Positions 51,784-62,417 of a stretch of 64,000 nt of DNA are shown one piece after another. The translations under genes were made by a program, and so were the position numbers. This DNA comes from Stenotrophomonas sp. 610A2 (GTDB taxonomy: Bacteria > Pseudomonadota > Gammaproteobacteria > Xanthomonadales > Xanthomonadaceae): positions 2,728,001-2,792,000 of the forward strand of contig NZ_CP130832.1 in the NCBI RefSeq assembly GCF_030549615.1, in the 5' to 3' direction. Under the pieces are notes generated by a model. The model ran no database searches. It worked only from the letters and a program-made list of their open reading frames with translations, and had not been told where the DNA came from. Numbering within the stretch: the stretch's first letter is position 1; each line of letters starts with the position of its first letter.

Positions 51784-53526
51784 TCAGTCAGCCTTGCCTG
51801 ACTTGCGAACCTCGGCACTGCCTACCGGGTTACGCGGATCGCTGCCGCCGCTGAGCACATTGCTGCGTCGATCCCACTCCACCGTCTGCAGGTTGCCCCA
51901 GACGTGGCTGGAACCACGACCGCCTTCGGCCGAGTCACCCGGCAGTTCAACCTTGTGGCCCATCGCCTGCAGCTGCTTGGCGACTTCCGGCGAGAACGCA
52001 CCGGTCTCCGCCGAAATCTCATCCGGCAGCCACTGGTGGTGATAGCGCGGCAAGGCAGCTACCTGCTGTGCGTCCAGGCCAGCGTCATAGCCGAGGATGC
52101 CGAGCAGGACCATGGTGATGATGCGGCTGCCACCCGGCGTACCGATCACCACGACCTTGTCGTCGTTCTCCATGAACGTCGGCGTCATCGAGCTGAGCAT
52201 GCGCTTGCCCTTGGCCGGCGCGTTGGCGGCATAGCCCATCACGCCGAAGGCGTTGGGTGTGCCCGGCTTCAGCGCGAAGTCGTCCATCTCGTTGTTCAGC
52301 AGCACGCCGGTGCCGGCCGGGATCAGACCCGAGCCATACAGCAGGTTCACGGTCTGGGTGCCACCAACGCGGTTGCCTTCGCTGTCGATGATCGAGAAAT
52401 GCGTGGTCTCATCATCTTCCAGTGGCGTCGGGTTGCCCGACAGCAGGTCACTCGGCGTGGCCTTTTCCGGATGGATGGTTGCGCGCAGACCCTGCGCGTA
52501 ATCGCGGCTGGTCAGCACCTTCTGCGGGATGTCGACGAAGTCCGGGTCGCCCAGAAAGAAGGTACGGTCGCGATAGGCACGACGCATCGCTTCCACCACC
52601 AGGTGGGTGCTATGCGCCTGGTCCATCTTGTTCAGATCCCAGGGTTCCAGGATCTGCAGCATCGAGGCCAGCGCGATACCGCCGGAGGATGGCGGCGAGG
52701 CCGTGGTGATCTTCCAGCCACGGTAGTTGAACACGATAGGCTCGCGGGTCTTGACCGTGTAGCCGGCCAGTTCCTCGGCAGTCCAGCGGCCGCCGGCCTG
52801 CTTCACGCCAGCCAGCAGCTTGCGCCCGGTCTCGCCGCGGTAGAAACCATCAAAGCCGTTGGCGGCCAGCAGCTGCAGCGTATGCGCCAGCTCCGGCTGC
52901 TTGAAGATATCGCCCTCGGCAATCGGCTTGCCGTTGCGCAGGTAGACCTCGCGGGTGCCCGGATAGCGATCCATCACTTCGCGACGGCTGGCATAGCCAC
53001 GGGCCATGCGTGCATACACCGGGAAACCATCGGTGGCGACGCGGATTGCCGGTGCCAGCGACTCGCCCAGCGGCAACTTGCCATGCTCGCGCGCCAGCTT
53101 CACCAGCGCTGCTGGCAGGCCGGGGATGCCGGCCGACCACGGGCCATTGACCGAGCGGTCGCGGTCCAAGTTGCCGTTCTTGTCCAGGAACTGCTCGGGC
53201 GTTGCGGACTCGGGCGAGGTTTCGCGCGCATCCAGCATCAGGTCCTTGCCGGTCTTGGCGTCGTGCAGCAGGAAGAAGCCGCCACCGCCCAGACCCGAGC
53301 TGATCGGCTCGACCACGGCCAGGGTGGAGGACACGGCCACCGCGGCATCGAACGCATTGCCGCCCTTGCCGAGGATTTCCATACCAGCTTGAGTCGCCAG
53401 ACTATGGCCGCTGGCGATTGCAGCGCCATCGGGATGTGCGGCGCGGGCCGGTGCGGTATCGGCTGCCCACGCGGCCGGTGACAGCACCAGTGCGAACAGC
53501 AGCAGGGAACGGGCAACGAGTTTCAT
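51784..53526 (-). CDS. ggt: Gamma-glutamyltranspeptidase
   Basis: 580 residues. Signal peptide MKLVARSLLLFALVLSPAAWA. The proenzyme cleaves itself before the Thr of DDETTHFSIID (about residue 380), which becomes the nucleophile. Other features: ARETSPESATPEQF (gamma-glutamyl Arg), LLNNEMDDFALKPG, RMLSSMTPTF and GTPGGSRIITMVL. It degrades glutathione and other gamma-glutamyl compounds in the periplasm. Its ATG overlaps the ferredoxin stop by 4 nt (ATGA). Confidence 0.95.
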   Translation of the reverse strand: MKLVARSLLLFALVLSPAAWAADTAPARAAHPDGAAIASGHSLATQAGMEILGKGGNAFDAAVAVSSTLAVVEPISSGLGGGGFFLLHDAKTGKDLMLDARETSPESATPEQFLDKNGNLDRDRSVNGPWSAGIPGLPAALVKLAREHGKLPLGESLAPAIRVATDGFPVYARMARGYASRREVMDRYPGTREVYLRNGKPIAEGDIFKQPELAHTLQLLAANGFDGFYRGETGRKLLAGVKQAGGRWTAEELAGYTVKTREPIVFNYRGWKITTASPPSSGGIALASMLQILEPWDLNKMDQAHSTHLVVEAMRRAYRDRTFFLGDPDFVDIPQKVLTSRDYAQGLRATIHPEKATPSDLLSGNPTPLEDDETTHFSIIDSEGNRVGGTQTVNLLYGSGLIPAGTGVLLNNEMDDFALKPGTPNAFGVMGYAANAPAKGKRMLSSMTPTFMENDDKVVVIGTPGGSRIITMVLLGILGYDAGLDAQQVAALPRYHHQWLPDEISAETGAFSPEVAKQLQAMGHKVELPGDSAEGGRGSSHVWGNLQTVEWDRRSNVLSGGSDPRNPVGSAEVRKSGKAD

Positions 53527-53807
53527 GCCGTTGGATTCTCCGATTGGTAAAACTCAGGGTGATCGCGTTGCAGGCCGGCCAGTTTGGCCAGCAGCTGATC
53601 TTCGGTTTCGACGATATCCGGGTCCGGGTCGATGCATTCGACCGGGCACACCACCACGCATTGCGGTTCATCGAAATGACCGACACATTCGGTACAACGG
53701 GCCGGATCGATCACATAGATCGTCTCGCCCATTGCGATAGCCTGGTTGGGACAGGCCGGCTCACAGACGTCACAGTTGACGCAGAGCTCGTTGATTTTCA
53801 AAGACAT
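53523..53807 (-). CDS. YfhL-family 2x[4Fe-4S] ferredoxin
   Basis: 94 residues from MSLKINELCVNCDVC. Two cluster motifs: C-x2-C-x2-C-x3-C-P (CVNCDVCEPACP) and C-x2-C-x8-C-x3-C-P-x3-C (CTECVGHFDEPQCVVVCPVEC), the extended second motif marking the YfhL/alvin group with low-potential clusters. It is a small cytoplasmic electron carrier. A longer frame to 53876 is disfavoured because its extra residues are not family-like. Overlap with ggt suggests one transcript, though no functional tie is obvious. Confidence 0.92.
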   Translation of the reverse strand: MSLKINELCVNCDVCEPACPNQAIAMGETIYVIDPARCTECVGHFDEPQCVVVCPVECIDPDPDIVETEDQLLAKLAGLQRDHPEFYQSENPTA

Positions 53808-54153
53808 TGCTGCGGTGTTCCCGTCAGAGCGGGGCTTGCAACCGGCGCCTGCCGGTTCATCGGTCCTGCTGTTCATGGGCTGCCAAGGGCAGCGCCGACA
53901 GCAAGCTTACCGGATACTGGTTTTGCCGGGGTCGAGGTCACCGCTTCCACAGCGTTCTGCGGATGTGGATGCTGGCCCGTGGAGCCGATTGAGCGGGTAT
54001 GCGCTGCGTTGACCCGGCTCACCTCAGGCCAGAGCGGGGCCCAGGTGGTGGTTGAAACTGGAACCAGAGCCAGGCCTACGAAGAAAAGCCCCCCCTTCAC
54101 GGGGATGAGGTCCTGGCAGAGACGGGGCCGCTGCGCGGCCCCGTCCCAGTGCG
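53808..54153. other. 346-bp gap between the ferredoxin and a lipoprotein gene
   Basis: No supported gene. Its 3' portion carries the terminator-like hairpins of the lipoprotein gene. Confidence 0.5.
54084..54145 (-). terminator. Terminator hairpins after the lipoprotein gene
   Basis: GACGGGGCCGC at 54121-54131 pairs with its complement at 54135-54145. Farther on, a short CCCC/GGGG stem (54092-54104) runs into T4 on the minus strand. The first is a strong stem without a T-tract; the second supplies the T-run. Confidence 0.55.
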
Positions 54154-54642
54154 TCACTTGGCTTCGACGAAGATGTAGTCGGCGCCGGTCGGCTTGACGA
54201 TGGTCTGCACGCGGGCGTTGTCAGCGGCGTCGCCGATGAACACCACGCGCACACCCTTCATCGAGTCAGCCTGCACGTCCTTGAAGCCGGTTTCGATCAG
54301 GTCGCCCATCTTTGCCGAATTCGACGAACCGAAGGCCAGCATGTTGCCCGGCTGGATACCACGGCCGATGGCGGTGGTTGCGCTCTCAACCTGACGGTCG
54401 TACTTGGCAGCGAATTCCGGGTCCGATGCCGGCGGCAGGTAGTACAGGAACGGGCTGGCGGTGATGTTGCCCATGTTCTGCACGGCAACTGCCTGCAGGT
54501 ACTTCTTCCAACCCGCGTCGTCATCCTTGGCCGGGGCGACCAGCGCCTGCTGCGCTTCGACTACCGGTGCTTCTTCTTTCTTGCAGGCGGTTACAGCCAG
54601 CACCATCGAGGCGGCAAGCAGCACGCGCATCGTGTTCTTCAT
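54154..54642 (-). CDS. Putative lipoprotein, function unknown
   Basis: 162 residues. The lipobox VTAC (Cys about 20) follows a typical signal. The mature domain (GWKKYLQAVAVQNMGNITASPFLYYLPP, VESATTAIGRGIQPGNMLAFGSSNSAKMGDLIETGF, GVRVVFIGDAADNARV) looks like a compact alpha/beta fold with a nucleotide-like VVFIGDAAD strand, but no named family is recognised. It lies 38 nt downstream of coaD in the same direction. Confidence 0.78.
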   Translation of the reverse strand: MKNTMRVLLAASMVLAVTACKKEEAPVVEAQQALVAPAKDDDAGWKKYLQAVAVQNMGNITASPFLYYLPPASDPEFAAKYDRQVESATTAIGRGIQPGNMLAFGSSNSAKMGDLIETGFKDVQADSMKGVRVVFIGDAADNARVQTIVKPTGADYIFVEAK

Positions 54643-54680
54643 GATCGTTCTCCCGTTGAAAAGTGGTGTTACAAAAAAAT

Positions 54681-55804
<1,124 letters not shown>

Positions 55805-56007
55805 CCGGCCCGCACCGGCAAAACCAAGGACAAAACGTGGCAAATCAAATACATCGGCAACCTGGATCCAACAGCTCTGAGTGCTGCAGATGATAGACCA
55901 GCACCCGCCCCGGCTGCGCCCACCTTGAAATCGGCCCATTCACCCTTACCCAAGCTGCAGTCACCGCGCAGCTGCGCGACCTAATCAGCAACGGAGCACC
56001 CCGACCG

Positions 56008-57912
56008 ATGACCGAGCAGAATCACAAGGAAACCCGCGGTTTCCAGACCGAGGTGAAGCAGCTGCTGCACCTGATGATCCATTCGCTGTACTCGAACAAG
56101 GAAATCTTCCTGCGCGAGCTGGTGTCCAATGCCGCCGACGCCGCCGACAAGCTGCGTTTCGAAGCGCTGACCCAGCCCGAACTGCTCGAAGGCGGCGCGC
56201 CGCTGCGCATCCGCATCGAGGCTGATCCGGCCGCGCGCACCCTGAGCATCGACGACAACGGCATCGGCCTGAGCCGCGATGAGGCCATCGCACACCTCGG
56301 CACCATCGCCAAGTCCGGCACCGCCGAGTTCCTGAAGAACCTGTCCGGCGACCAGAAGAAAGATTCCAACCTTATCGGCCAATTCGGCGTGGGCTTCTAT
56401 TCGGCCTTCATCGTTGCCGACCAGGTTGACGTCTACAGCCGTCGCGCTGGCCTGCCGGCCAGTGAAGGCGTGCATTGGTCGTCCAAGGGCGAAGGCGAGT
56501 TCGAGGTCGAGACCATCGACAAGCCCGAGCGCGGCACCCGCATCGTGCTGCACCTGAAGGAAGGCGAAGACAGCTATACCGACGGCTGGCAGCTGCGCAG
56601 CCTGATCAAGAAGTACTCCGACCATATCGGCTTGCCGATCGAACTGCAGAAGGAGCACCACGGCGAGGAAGCCGACAAGCCGACCACGCCGGAATGGGAA
56701 ACCGTCAACCGCGCCAATGCGCTGTGGACCCGTGCCAAGTCCGAGGTCAAGGACGAGGAATACAAGGAGTTCTACAAGCACATCGCGCACGATCCGACCG
56801 ACCCGCTGGCCTGGACCCACAACAAGGTCGAGGGCAAGCTCGAGTACACCTCGCTGCTGTATACGCCGGGCCGCGCACCTTACGACCTGTACCACCGCGA
56901 CGCACCCAAGGGCCTGAAGCTCTATGTGCAGCGCGTTTTCATCATGGACCAGGCCGAGCAGTTCCTGCCGCTGTACCTGCGCTTCATCAAGGGCGTGGTC
57001 GATTCCAACGACCTGCCGTTGAACGTGTCGCGCGAAATCCTGCAGTCCGGCCCGGTGATCGACTCGATGAAGTCGGCGCTGACCAAGCGTTCGCTGGACA
57101 TGCTGGAGAAGCTGGCCAAGGACAAACCCGAGGAATACGCAGGCTTCTGGAAGAACTTCGGCCAGGTGCTGAAGGAAGGCCCGGCCGAGGACTACGGCAA
57201 CCGCGAGAAGGTCGCTGGCCTGCTGCGCTTCGCCTCCACCCACGACGGCAGCGGCGAGCACAGCGTTGCCCTGGCCGATTACGTCGGCCGCATGATCGAA
57301 GGCCAGGACAAGATCTATTACCTGACCGGCGAGAGCTTCCAGCAGGTCAAGGACAGTCCGCATCTTGAGGTATTCCGCAAGAAGGGCATCGAAGTGCTGC
57401 TGATGACCGATCGCATCGACGAGTGGCTGATGAGCTATCTCACCGAGTTCGACGGCAAGTCCTTCGCCGACATCGCCCGTGGCGACCTGGACCTGGGCAA
57501 GCTTGAGACCGAGGAAGACAAGAAGGCACAGGAAGAAGTCGCCAAGACCAAGGAAGGCCTGGCCACGCGCTTGAAGACTGCCCTGGGCGAAGAAGTTGCC
57601 GAAGTGCGCGTCTCGCACCGCCTGACCGACTCGCCGGCCATCCTCGCCATCGGCGAACAGGACCTGGGCCTGCAGATGCGCCAGATCCTGGAAGCCAGCG
57701 GCCAGAAGGTGCCGGACAGCAAGCCGGTGTTCGAGTTCAACCCGGCCCATCCGCTGATCGAGAAGCTGGATGCCGAGCCTGACATGGACCGGTTCAACGA
57801 CCTGGCCCACGTGCTGTTCGACCAGGCCGCACTGGCCGCTGGCGACAGCCTGAAGGACCCGGCCGGTTACGTGCGCCGCTTGAACAAGCTGCTGCTGGAA
57901 CTGTCGGCCTGA
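56008..57912 (+). CDS. htpG: Chaperone HtpG (bacterial Hsp90)
   Basis: 634 residues. N-terminal GHKL ATPase: [41 protein letters not shown] and [15 protein letters not shown]. The middle domain has [26 protein letters not shown] and [10 protein letters not shown]. The C-terminal dimerisation domain completes a full-length protein. It folds and remodels clients in the cytoplasm. No sigma-32 promoter with correct spacing was seen. Confidence 0.97.
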   Translation: MTEQNHKETRGFQTEVKQLLHLMIHSLYSNKEIFLRELVSNAADAADKLRFEALTQPELLEGGAPLRIRIEADPAARTLSIDDNGIGLSRDEAIAHLGTIAKSGTAEFLKNLSGDQKKDSNLIGQFGVGFYSAFIVADQVDVYSRRAGLPASEGVHWSSKGEGEFEVETIDKPERGTRIVLHLKEGEDSYTDGWQLRSLIKKYSDHIGLPIELQKEHHGEEADKPTTPEWETVNRANALWTRAKSEVKDEEYKEFYKHIAHDPTDPLAWTHNKVEGKLEYTSLLYTPGRAPYDLYHRDAPKGLKLYVQRVFIMDQAEQFLPLYLRFIKGVVDSNDLPLNVSREILQSGPVIDSMKSALTKRSLDMLEKLAKDKPEEYAGFWKNFGQVLKEGPAEDYGNREKVAGLLRFASTHDGSGEHSVALADYVGRMIEGQDKIYYLTGESFQQVKDSPHLEVFRKKGIEVLLMTDRIDEWLMSYLTEFDGKSFADIARGDLDLGKLETEEDKKAQEEVAKTKEGLATRLKTALGEEVAEVRVSHRLTDSPAILAIGEQDLGLQMRQILEASGQKVPDSKPVFEFNPAHPLIEKLDAEPDMDRFNDLAHVLFDQAALAAGDSLKDPAGYVRRLNKLLLELSA

Positions 57913-57923
57913 CGACTCGCCGC

Positions 57924-58042
57924 CTCTCCCGCAAGCGGGAGAAGGGCGTAGTGCCGAGCCATGCTCGGCAGAGGCCTTCCCGGTAATGCCCCAAAAACCG
58001 CCCTCACCCCAACCCCTCTCCCGTGAACGGGAGAGGGGCTTC
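57924..58042. repeat. REP cluster with an embedded SMAG (GTAG) element
   Basis: The stretch has a small palindrome CTCTCCCGC/GCGGGAGA (57924-57945), a GTAG-headed stem-loop at 57948-57970 (stem TGCCGAGC around CAT) and a second REP copy, CCTCACCCCAACCCCTCTCC to about 58042 with a CCCG/CGGG centre. The GTAG element matches the form of the SMAG family of S. maltophilia. It lies between htpG and ftsY and probably also terminates htpG. Confidence 0.82.
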
Positions 58043-58128
58043 AATCAACAGCCCCCGCCCTACCGGCAACGCCGGCCACCTGACCGCCAGTGGTAGAATA
58101 GACAACTGATTTCAGGCCTTTTTCCTCC

Positions 58129-59493
58129 ATGTTCAGCTTCTTTCGCCGCAAAAAGACCGACGACGCCCAACAGCCCGCAAAGCCGTCCACGCTGAGCGTT
58201 GAGGAACTGGCCGCCGCCTTCCCGCAGGCACCATCAGCGCAGCCGTCGCTGCCAGCAGAGCCGGACCAGCCCGAAACCGAACAGGCGGCGGTCGAAGTTG
58301 CCCCCACTGCTCCAGCAACTGCTGCACCGGAAGTGGAATCGGCCATCGCACTCGAAACCACTCCTGCTGCAACTGCGGTAGAGGTCACGGTACCGGCTGC
58401 CGTCGAAGCACCCTCCCCTGCAGTTGTGGCCCCCGTTCCGCAGGCAGCAGAACCGGTTGCTGCTCCTGTAGTAGCGGCTCCCGCACCAGTCGTCGCTGAA
58501 ACCAGCACACCAAGCTCCCCCGATTCAGACGCAGCGCTGATCCCGGTCAACGCCGCTCCAGCTGCGCCTGTAGGCAAGCTCGGCTGGCGGGACCGCCTGC
58601 GCAACAGCAGCTTCGCGCGCAGCTTCGGCGGTCTGTTCTCGCGCAACCCCAAGCTCGATGACGACCTGCTCGACGAGATCGAGACCGCACTGATCACCGC
58701 CGACGTCGGCATGCCAGCTACCACGGCGCTGGTCGAAGACCTGCGCAAGCGCATGAAATCGCGCGAGTTCGCCGACGCCAACGCATTGCTGGCAGCACTT
58801 CGCGCCGACCTGATCGCGATGCTGCAGCCGGTCGCCAAACCACTGGTCATCGACACCAATGCAAAGCCATTCGTGATTCTTACCGTCGGCGTCAACGGCG
58901 TCGGCAAGACCACCACCATCGGCAAGCTGGCCAAGCGCTTCAAGGATCAGGGTCATAGCCTGATGCTGGCCGCAGGCGACACCTTCCGCGCCGCCGCCGT
59001 CGCCCAGCTGCAGATCTGGGGAGAGCGCAATGGCGTGGCCGTGGTCGCACAGGGCCAGAATGCCGATGCCGCTTCGGTTGCATTCGACGCACTGCAGGCC
59101 GGCAAGGCGCGTGGCACCAGCGTACTGATCGCCGACACCGCCGGCCGCCTGCACACCCAGAGCGGGCTGATGAACGAGCTGAGCAAGATCCGCCGCGTGC
59201 TCGGCAAGATCGACGAAACCGCTCCGCACGAAGTGCTGATGGTGATCGACGGCACCACCGGCCAGAACGCGCTGTCGCAGCTGCGCCAGTTCCATGCTGC
59301 GGCTGGCGTTACCGGGCTGGTCGTGACCAAGCTGGACGGCACCGCCAAGGGCGGCGTGGTATTTGCACTGGCCCGCGAGTTCGGCATTCCGATCCGCTTC
59401 GCCGGCATCGGCGAGCGCCCGGAAGATCTACGCGTATTCGATGCAGAAGCCTTCGTCGACGCGCTGCTACCGCAGGCATTGGGCAGCAATTGA
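58129..59493 (+). CDS. ftsY: Signal recognition particle receptor FtsY
   Basis: 454 residues. The N-terminal ~150 residues are a low-complexity A domain rich in Ala, Pro, Val and Glu after a basic MFSFFRRKKTDD start. The NG domain carries the P-loop GVNGVGKTTTIGKLA (about residue 254), DTFRAAAVAQL, DTAGRLHTQSGLM, and TKLDGTAKGG (about 400). With Ffh and 4.5S RNA it targets membrane proteins to the translocon. The A domain is unusually long in Pro/Ala repeats. It is a single gene. Confidence 0.96.
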   Translation: MFSFFRRKKTDDAQQPAKPSTLSVEELAAAFPQAPSAQPSLPAEPDQPETEQAAVEVAPTAPATAAPEVESAIALETTPAATAVEVTVPAAVEAPSPAVVAPVPQAAEPVAAPVVAAPAPVVAETSTPSSPDSDAALIPVNAAPAAPVGKLGWRDRLRNSSFARSFGGLFSRNPKLDDDLLDEIETALITADVGMPATTALVEDLRKRMKSREFADANALLAALRADLIAMLQPVAKPLVIDTNAKPFVILTVGVNGVGKTTTIGKLAKRFKDQGHSLMLAAGDTFRAAAVAQLQIWGERNGVAVVAQGQNADAASVAFDALQAGKARGTSVLIADTAGRLHTQSGLMNELSKIRRVLGKIDETAPHEVLMVIDGTTGQNALSQLRQFHAAAGVTGLVVTKLDGTAKGGVVFALAREFGIPIRFAGIGERPEDLRVFDAEAFVDALLPQALGSN

Positions 59494-59497
59494 TCCA

Positions 59498-59610
59498 AAG
59501 CCCCTCTCCCTCCGGGAGAGGGGTTGGGGTGAGGGGAAGCTCTACGAGCAGGATCAAAAGCTCCCCTCATCCGCCCCTACGGGGCACCTTCTCCCGCCAG
59601 CGGGAGAAGG
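59498..59610. repeat. REP pair between ftsY and mutY
   Basis: Copy one (59498-59540) is AGCCCCTCTCCCTCCGGGAG with GGGGTTGGGGTGAGG following. Copy two (about 59570-59610) reads CCCTCATCCGCCCCTACGGG, then CTTCTCCCGC..GCGGGAGAAG. They belong to the same family as the elements at 19951 and 57924 and provide the ftsY terminator-like structure. Confidence 0.8.
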
Positions 59611-59643
59611 AATGCGAAAGCAACCGCCATCGCCTGCGAGCCA

Positions 59644-60699
59644 ATGCCCAACTTCCCCAGCCAACTCCTCACCTGGTTTGACCAGCACGGCCGCCACGAT
59701 CTGCCATGGCAGCATCCGCGTTCACCGTACCGGGTGTGGCTGTCGGAAATCATGTTGCAGCAAACGCAGGTTGCGACGGCAACTCCGTACTTCCAGCGTT
59801 TCGTGCAGTCGTTCCCAACGCTTCGCGACCTGGCAGCAACCGATAACGACACCTTGATGGCGCACTGGGCCGGCCTGGGCTACTACGCCCGCGCCCGCAA
59901 TCTGCATGCAGCAGCCAAACAATGCGTCGAGCTGCATGGCGGTGAATTACCGCGTGATTTCGATGCCCTGCTTGCCCTGCCCGGCATCGGCCGCAGTACT
60001 GCCGGCGCCATCCTCAGCCAAGCCTGGAACGACCCGTTCGCAATCCTCGACGGCAACGTCAAACGCGTATTGACCCGTTATCACGGCATCAGCGGCTTCC
60101 CCGGCCTTCCTGTTATAGAAAAGCAGCTCTGGGCGCAGGCCGAAGCCCACGTCGCGCAGGTACCGGCGGGGCGCATGGCCGACTACACCCAGGCGCAGAT
60201 GGATTTCGGCGCAACCCTGTGCACGCGCGCCAAGCCCGCCTGCATCCTGTGCCCGCTGCAGAGCAACTGTGTCGCGCATGCCCAGGGTCTGGTCGATTCA
60301 CTGCCAACACCCAAGCCCAGCAAAGTCCTGCCCGAGCGCGAAGCCAGTGCCTTGCTGCTGGAAGATGCAGAAGGCCGCATCCTGCTGCTCAAACGCCCGC
60401 CGACCGGTATCTGGGCCTCGTTGTGGACCTTGCCGCAGGCCGACACTGACAGCGCGCTGCGCGAGTGGTTTGCTGCCAGCGTCAAGGGCAATTACGACAA
60501 CGCCAACGAACTGCCGCTGATCGTGCATACCTTCAGCCATTACCGCCTGCACCTGCAGCCGCTGCACCTGCGCAAGGTCGCACTCAAGTCCAAGGTCGGC
60601 GACAATGCCGATCTACGCTGGGTAGCGCGTGACGAACTGGCCGCACTCGGCCTGCCCGCGCCCATCCGCAAACTGCTGGAACGTCATCCGGCGCACTGA
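59644..60699 (+). CDS. mutY: Adenine DNA glycosylase MutY
   Basis: 351 residues. Removes A mispaired with 8-oxoguanine. The helix-hairpin-helix is [17 protein letters not shown] with catalytic Asp in [11 protein letters not shown]. The [4Fe-4S] cluster ligands are C-x6-C-x2-C-x5-C ([17 protein letters not shown]). The C-terminal NUDIX-like domain begins near residue 230 ([24 protein letters not shown]). The next gene, yggX, starts 17 nt later, the standard mutY-yggX pair. Confidence 0.96.
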   Translation: MPNFPSQLLTWFDQHGRHDLPWQHPRSPYRVWLSEIMLQQTQVATATPYFQRFVQSFPTLRDLAATDNDTLMAHWAGLGYYARARNLHAAAKQCVELHGGELPRDFDALLALPGIGRSTAGAILSQAWNDPFAILDGNVKRVLTRYHGISGFPGLPVIEKQLWAQAEAHVAQVPAGRMADYTQAQMDFGATLCTRAKPACILCPLQSNCVAHAQGLVDSLPTPKPSKVLPEREASALLLEDAEGRILLLKRPPTGIWASLWTLPQADTDSALREWFAASVKGNYDNANELPLIVHTFSHYRLHLQPLHLRKVALKSKVGDNADLRWVARDELAALGLPAPIRKLLERHPAH

Positions 60700-60716
60700 T
60701 TCGACAGGACCACACC

Positions 60717-60992
60717 ATGCCCCGCTCCGTCTTCTGCCAATACGAACAACGCGAAACCGAGGGTCTGGATTTCGTGCCCTATCCCGGCGAGCTCGGCCAG
60801 CGCATCTTCGCCAACATCGGCAAGCAGGCGTGGGCTACCTGGCTGGCGCACCAGACCATGCTGATCAACGAGAACCGCTTGTCACCGCGCGACCCGAAGC
60901 ACCGCGCCTTCCTTGAGGAAGAGCTGGTGAAATACCTGTTCTCTGGTGGCGCGGAAAAACCGGCGGGTTACGTCGCGCCGGAAGCGGAATAA
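60717..60992 (+). CDS. yggX: Fe(2+)-trafficking / oxidative damage protection protein YggX
   Basis: 91 residues, standard YggX. Shows [56 protein letters not shown] and [11 protein letters not shown]. It helps protect iron-sulfur proteins from oxidative damage. Co-transcribed with mutY, itself an iron-sulfur enzyme. Confidence 0.96.
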   Translation: MPRSVFCQYEQRETEGLDFVPYPGELGQRIFANIGKQAWATWLAHQTMLINENRLSPRDPKHRAFLEEELVKYLFSGGAEKPAGYVAPEAE

Positions 60993-61004
60993 GACCGGAA
61001 GCCT

Positions 61005-61140
61005 GTAGTGCCGAGCCATGCTCGGCAGAGGCCTTACCTGCGAGGGTTGATCCGTGCATGAAGGCTCAAGCCGGGCATTGCCCGGCTTGAGCCGTGAGGC
61101 ATTGCTGGTGAAGCCCCTGCCGAGCATGGCTCGGCACTAC
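61005..61140. repeat. Inverted pair of SMAG (GTAG) elements enclosing a terminator
   Basis: SMAG copy one begins GTAG at 61005 with stem TGCCGAGC..GCTCGGCA to 61027. Copy two is its inverse, 61118-61140, ending CTAC. Between them a perfect stem with 14-bp arms (GGCTCAAGCCGGGC at 61063-61076, complement at 61080-61093) forms the centre. The whole 136 bp is an almost symmetrical folded unit between convergent yggX and the DUF6491 gene. Confidence 0.85.
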
Positions 61141-61150
61141 AGATGGTGCT

Positions 61151-61612
61151 TCAGTTCGTTTCGGTGCCCTGATCCGCAGCGCGCTCGGAAATCTTGGCTT
61201 CGCGCAGCTCTTTCTCGGATGCACGCAGTGCCTTCACATCCAGCGGCTGGATGCTTTCGATGCGGCAGGGCACATGCGACATCGGGCCGCCGCCGTGCAC
61301 GATCACGCGATCAAACCTCGCAGATACCTGGCCCATCATGTTGGTGATGGAAATAGCCGGCGCATAGGACAGATCCATGCACGGCCCACTCAGATTCAAC
61401 AGCCAGGCTTCGGCTGGCTTGGTCCAGACCGCCAGGGCGCTGTCGCCCAATTCGGTCCAGCCGTTGAACGAGCCAAAGTATTTGAAATTGTTCACCGGAG
61501 CGCCTGCGTGGGCCCGGTACAACTCGAGCCGCTCGGTGCTGCTCAGCTTCCCGGTCGTCGCGCAACCGCCAAGAACGGCGGCCAGAACCATCGCAACAAG
61601 CACTTTCTTCAT
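61151..61612 (-). CDS. DUF6491-like lipoprotein
   Basis: 153 residues from MKKVLVAMVLAAVLGGC, whose lipobox LGGC gives a lipid-anchored N-terminus. Mature features: STERLELYRAHAGAPVNNF, FNGWTELGDSALAVWTKPAEAWLL and SHVPCRIESIQPLDV. This pattern matches a small Xanthomonadaceae-rich family of unknown function that I recall as DUF6491. A longer frame to 61768 is disfavoured. It follows lolD in the same direction after a 94-nt gap. Confidence 0.8.
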   Translation of the reverse strand: MKKVLVAMVLAAVLGGCATTGKLSSTERLELYRAHAGAPVNNFKYFGSFNGWTELGDSALAVWTKPAEAWLLNLSGPCMDLSYAPAISITNMMGQVSARFDRVIVHGGGPMSHVPCRIESIQPLDVKALRASEKELREAKISERAADQGTETN

Positions 61613-61706
61613 GACGGCAATCCTCATTGAAGGAAACAACCTGCTTTCACGCCTCTCCCCGCATCGCAGCTCCATGACTGACAGGAGCCGCATTGCCGGG
61701 AGATGA

Positions 61707-62417
61707 TCAAACCCCGCTGCTGGCCAGCTCGTGCAACCGGCCCTCACGCAGCTCCAGCACGCGATCAAGCTTGCGCGCCAAACTGCGGTCGTGGGTGACC
61801 AGAACCAAACTGGTGCGCTGCTCGCGGTTCAACTCCAGCATCAGATCGAACACGGTGGCGGCGGTCTTGTCGTCCAGATTGCCAGTTGGCTCATCGCCGA
61901 GCACGCAGCCCGGCTGGTTGACCAGGGCACGCGCAACCGCGGTGCGCTGGCGTTCACCGCCAGACAACTCGCCCGGCTTGTGACCCAAACGATGGCCGAG
62001 CCCAACCGACTCCAGCAAAGCCTTGGCGCGGACACTCGCTGCGGCCGGATCACTGCCCCCAAGCATCACCGGAATCATCACGTTCTCCAGCGCGGTGAAT
62101 TCCGGCAGCAGGTGGTGGAACTGGTAGACGAAGCCCAGCGAACTATTGCGAAGGTTGCCGCGCGCGGCATCGGACAGCGCCGACATGCGCTGGCCGGCGA
62201 CATAGACCTCACCGGCGGTCGGGATATCCAAGCCGCCCAGCAGGTGCAGCAAGGTGCTCTTGCCTGCACCCGAGGCACCGACGATGGCCACGGTTTCGCC
62301 CGCGGCAACATTCAAGTCTAGGCCGTCGAACACCGGCGTGTGCATCTTGCCTTCGGCGTAGGTCTTGCCCAGGCCTTCGGCGCGGATTACCGATTCCATC
62401 AATGCGTTCTCATTCAT
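61707..62417 (-). CDS. lolD: Lipoprotein-releasing ABC transporter ATPase LolD
   Basis: 236 residues from [20 protein letters not shown]. Walker [12 protein letters not shown], the LolD loop [19 protein letters not shown], signature [15 protein letters not shown] and Walker [12 protein letters not shown] are present. It drives release of outer-membrane lipoproteins to LolA. The start lies inside the end of the permease gene (8-nt overlap). An ATG six codons later (62399) is an alternative. Confidence 0.95.
   Translation of the reverse strand: MNENALMESVIRAEGLGKTYAEGKMHTPVFDGLDLNVAAGETVAIVGASGAGKSTLLHLLGGLDIPTAGEVYVAGQRMSALSDAARGNLRNSSLGFVYQFHHLLPEFTALENVMIPVMLGGSDPAAASVRAKALLESVGLGHRLGHKPGELSGGERQRTAVARALVNQPGCVLGDEPTGNLDDKTAATVFDLMLELNREQRTSLVLVTHDRSLARKLDRVLELREGRLHELASSGV

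Noticed and set aside
55915..55950. A CTTGAAA..CCCAT combination before htpG resembling a heat-shock promoter
   Set aside because: The spacing between the two parts is only about 4 nt rather than 11-15, so it cannot be a normal sigma-32 site.
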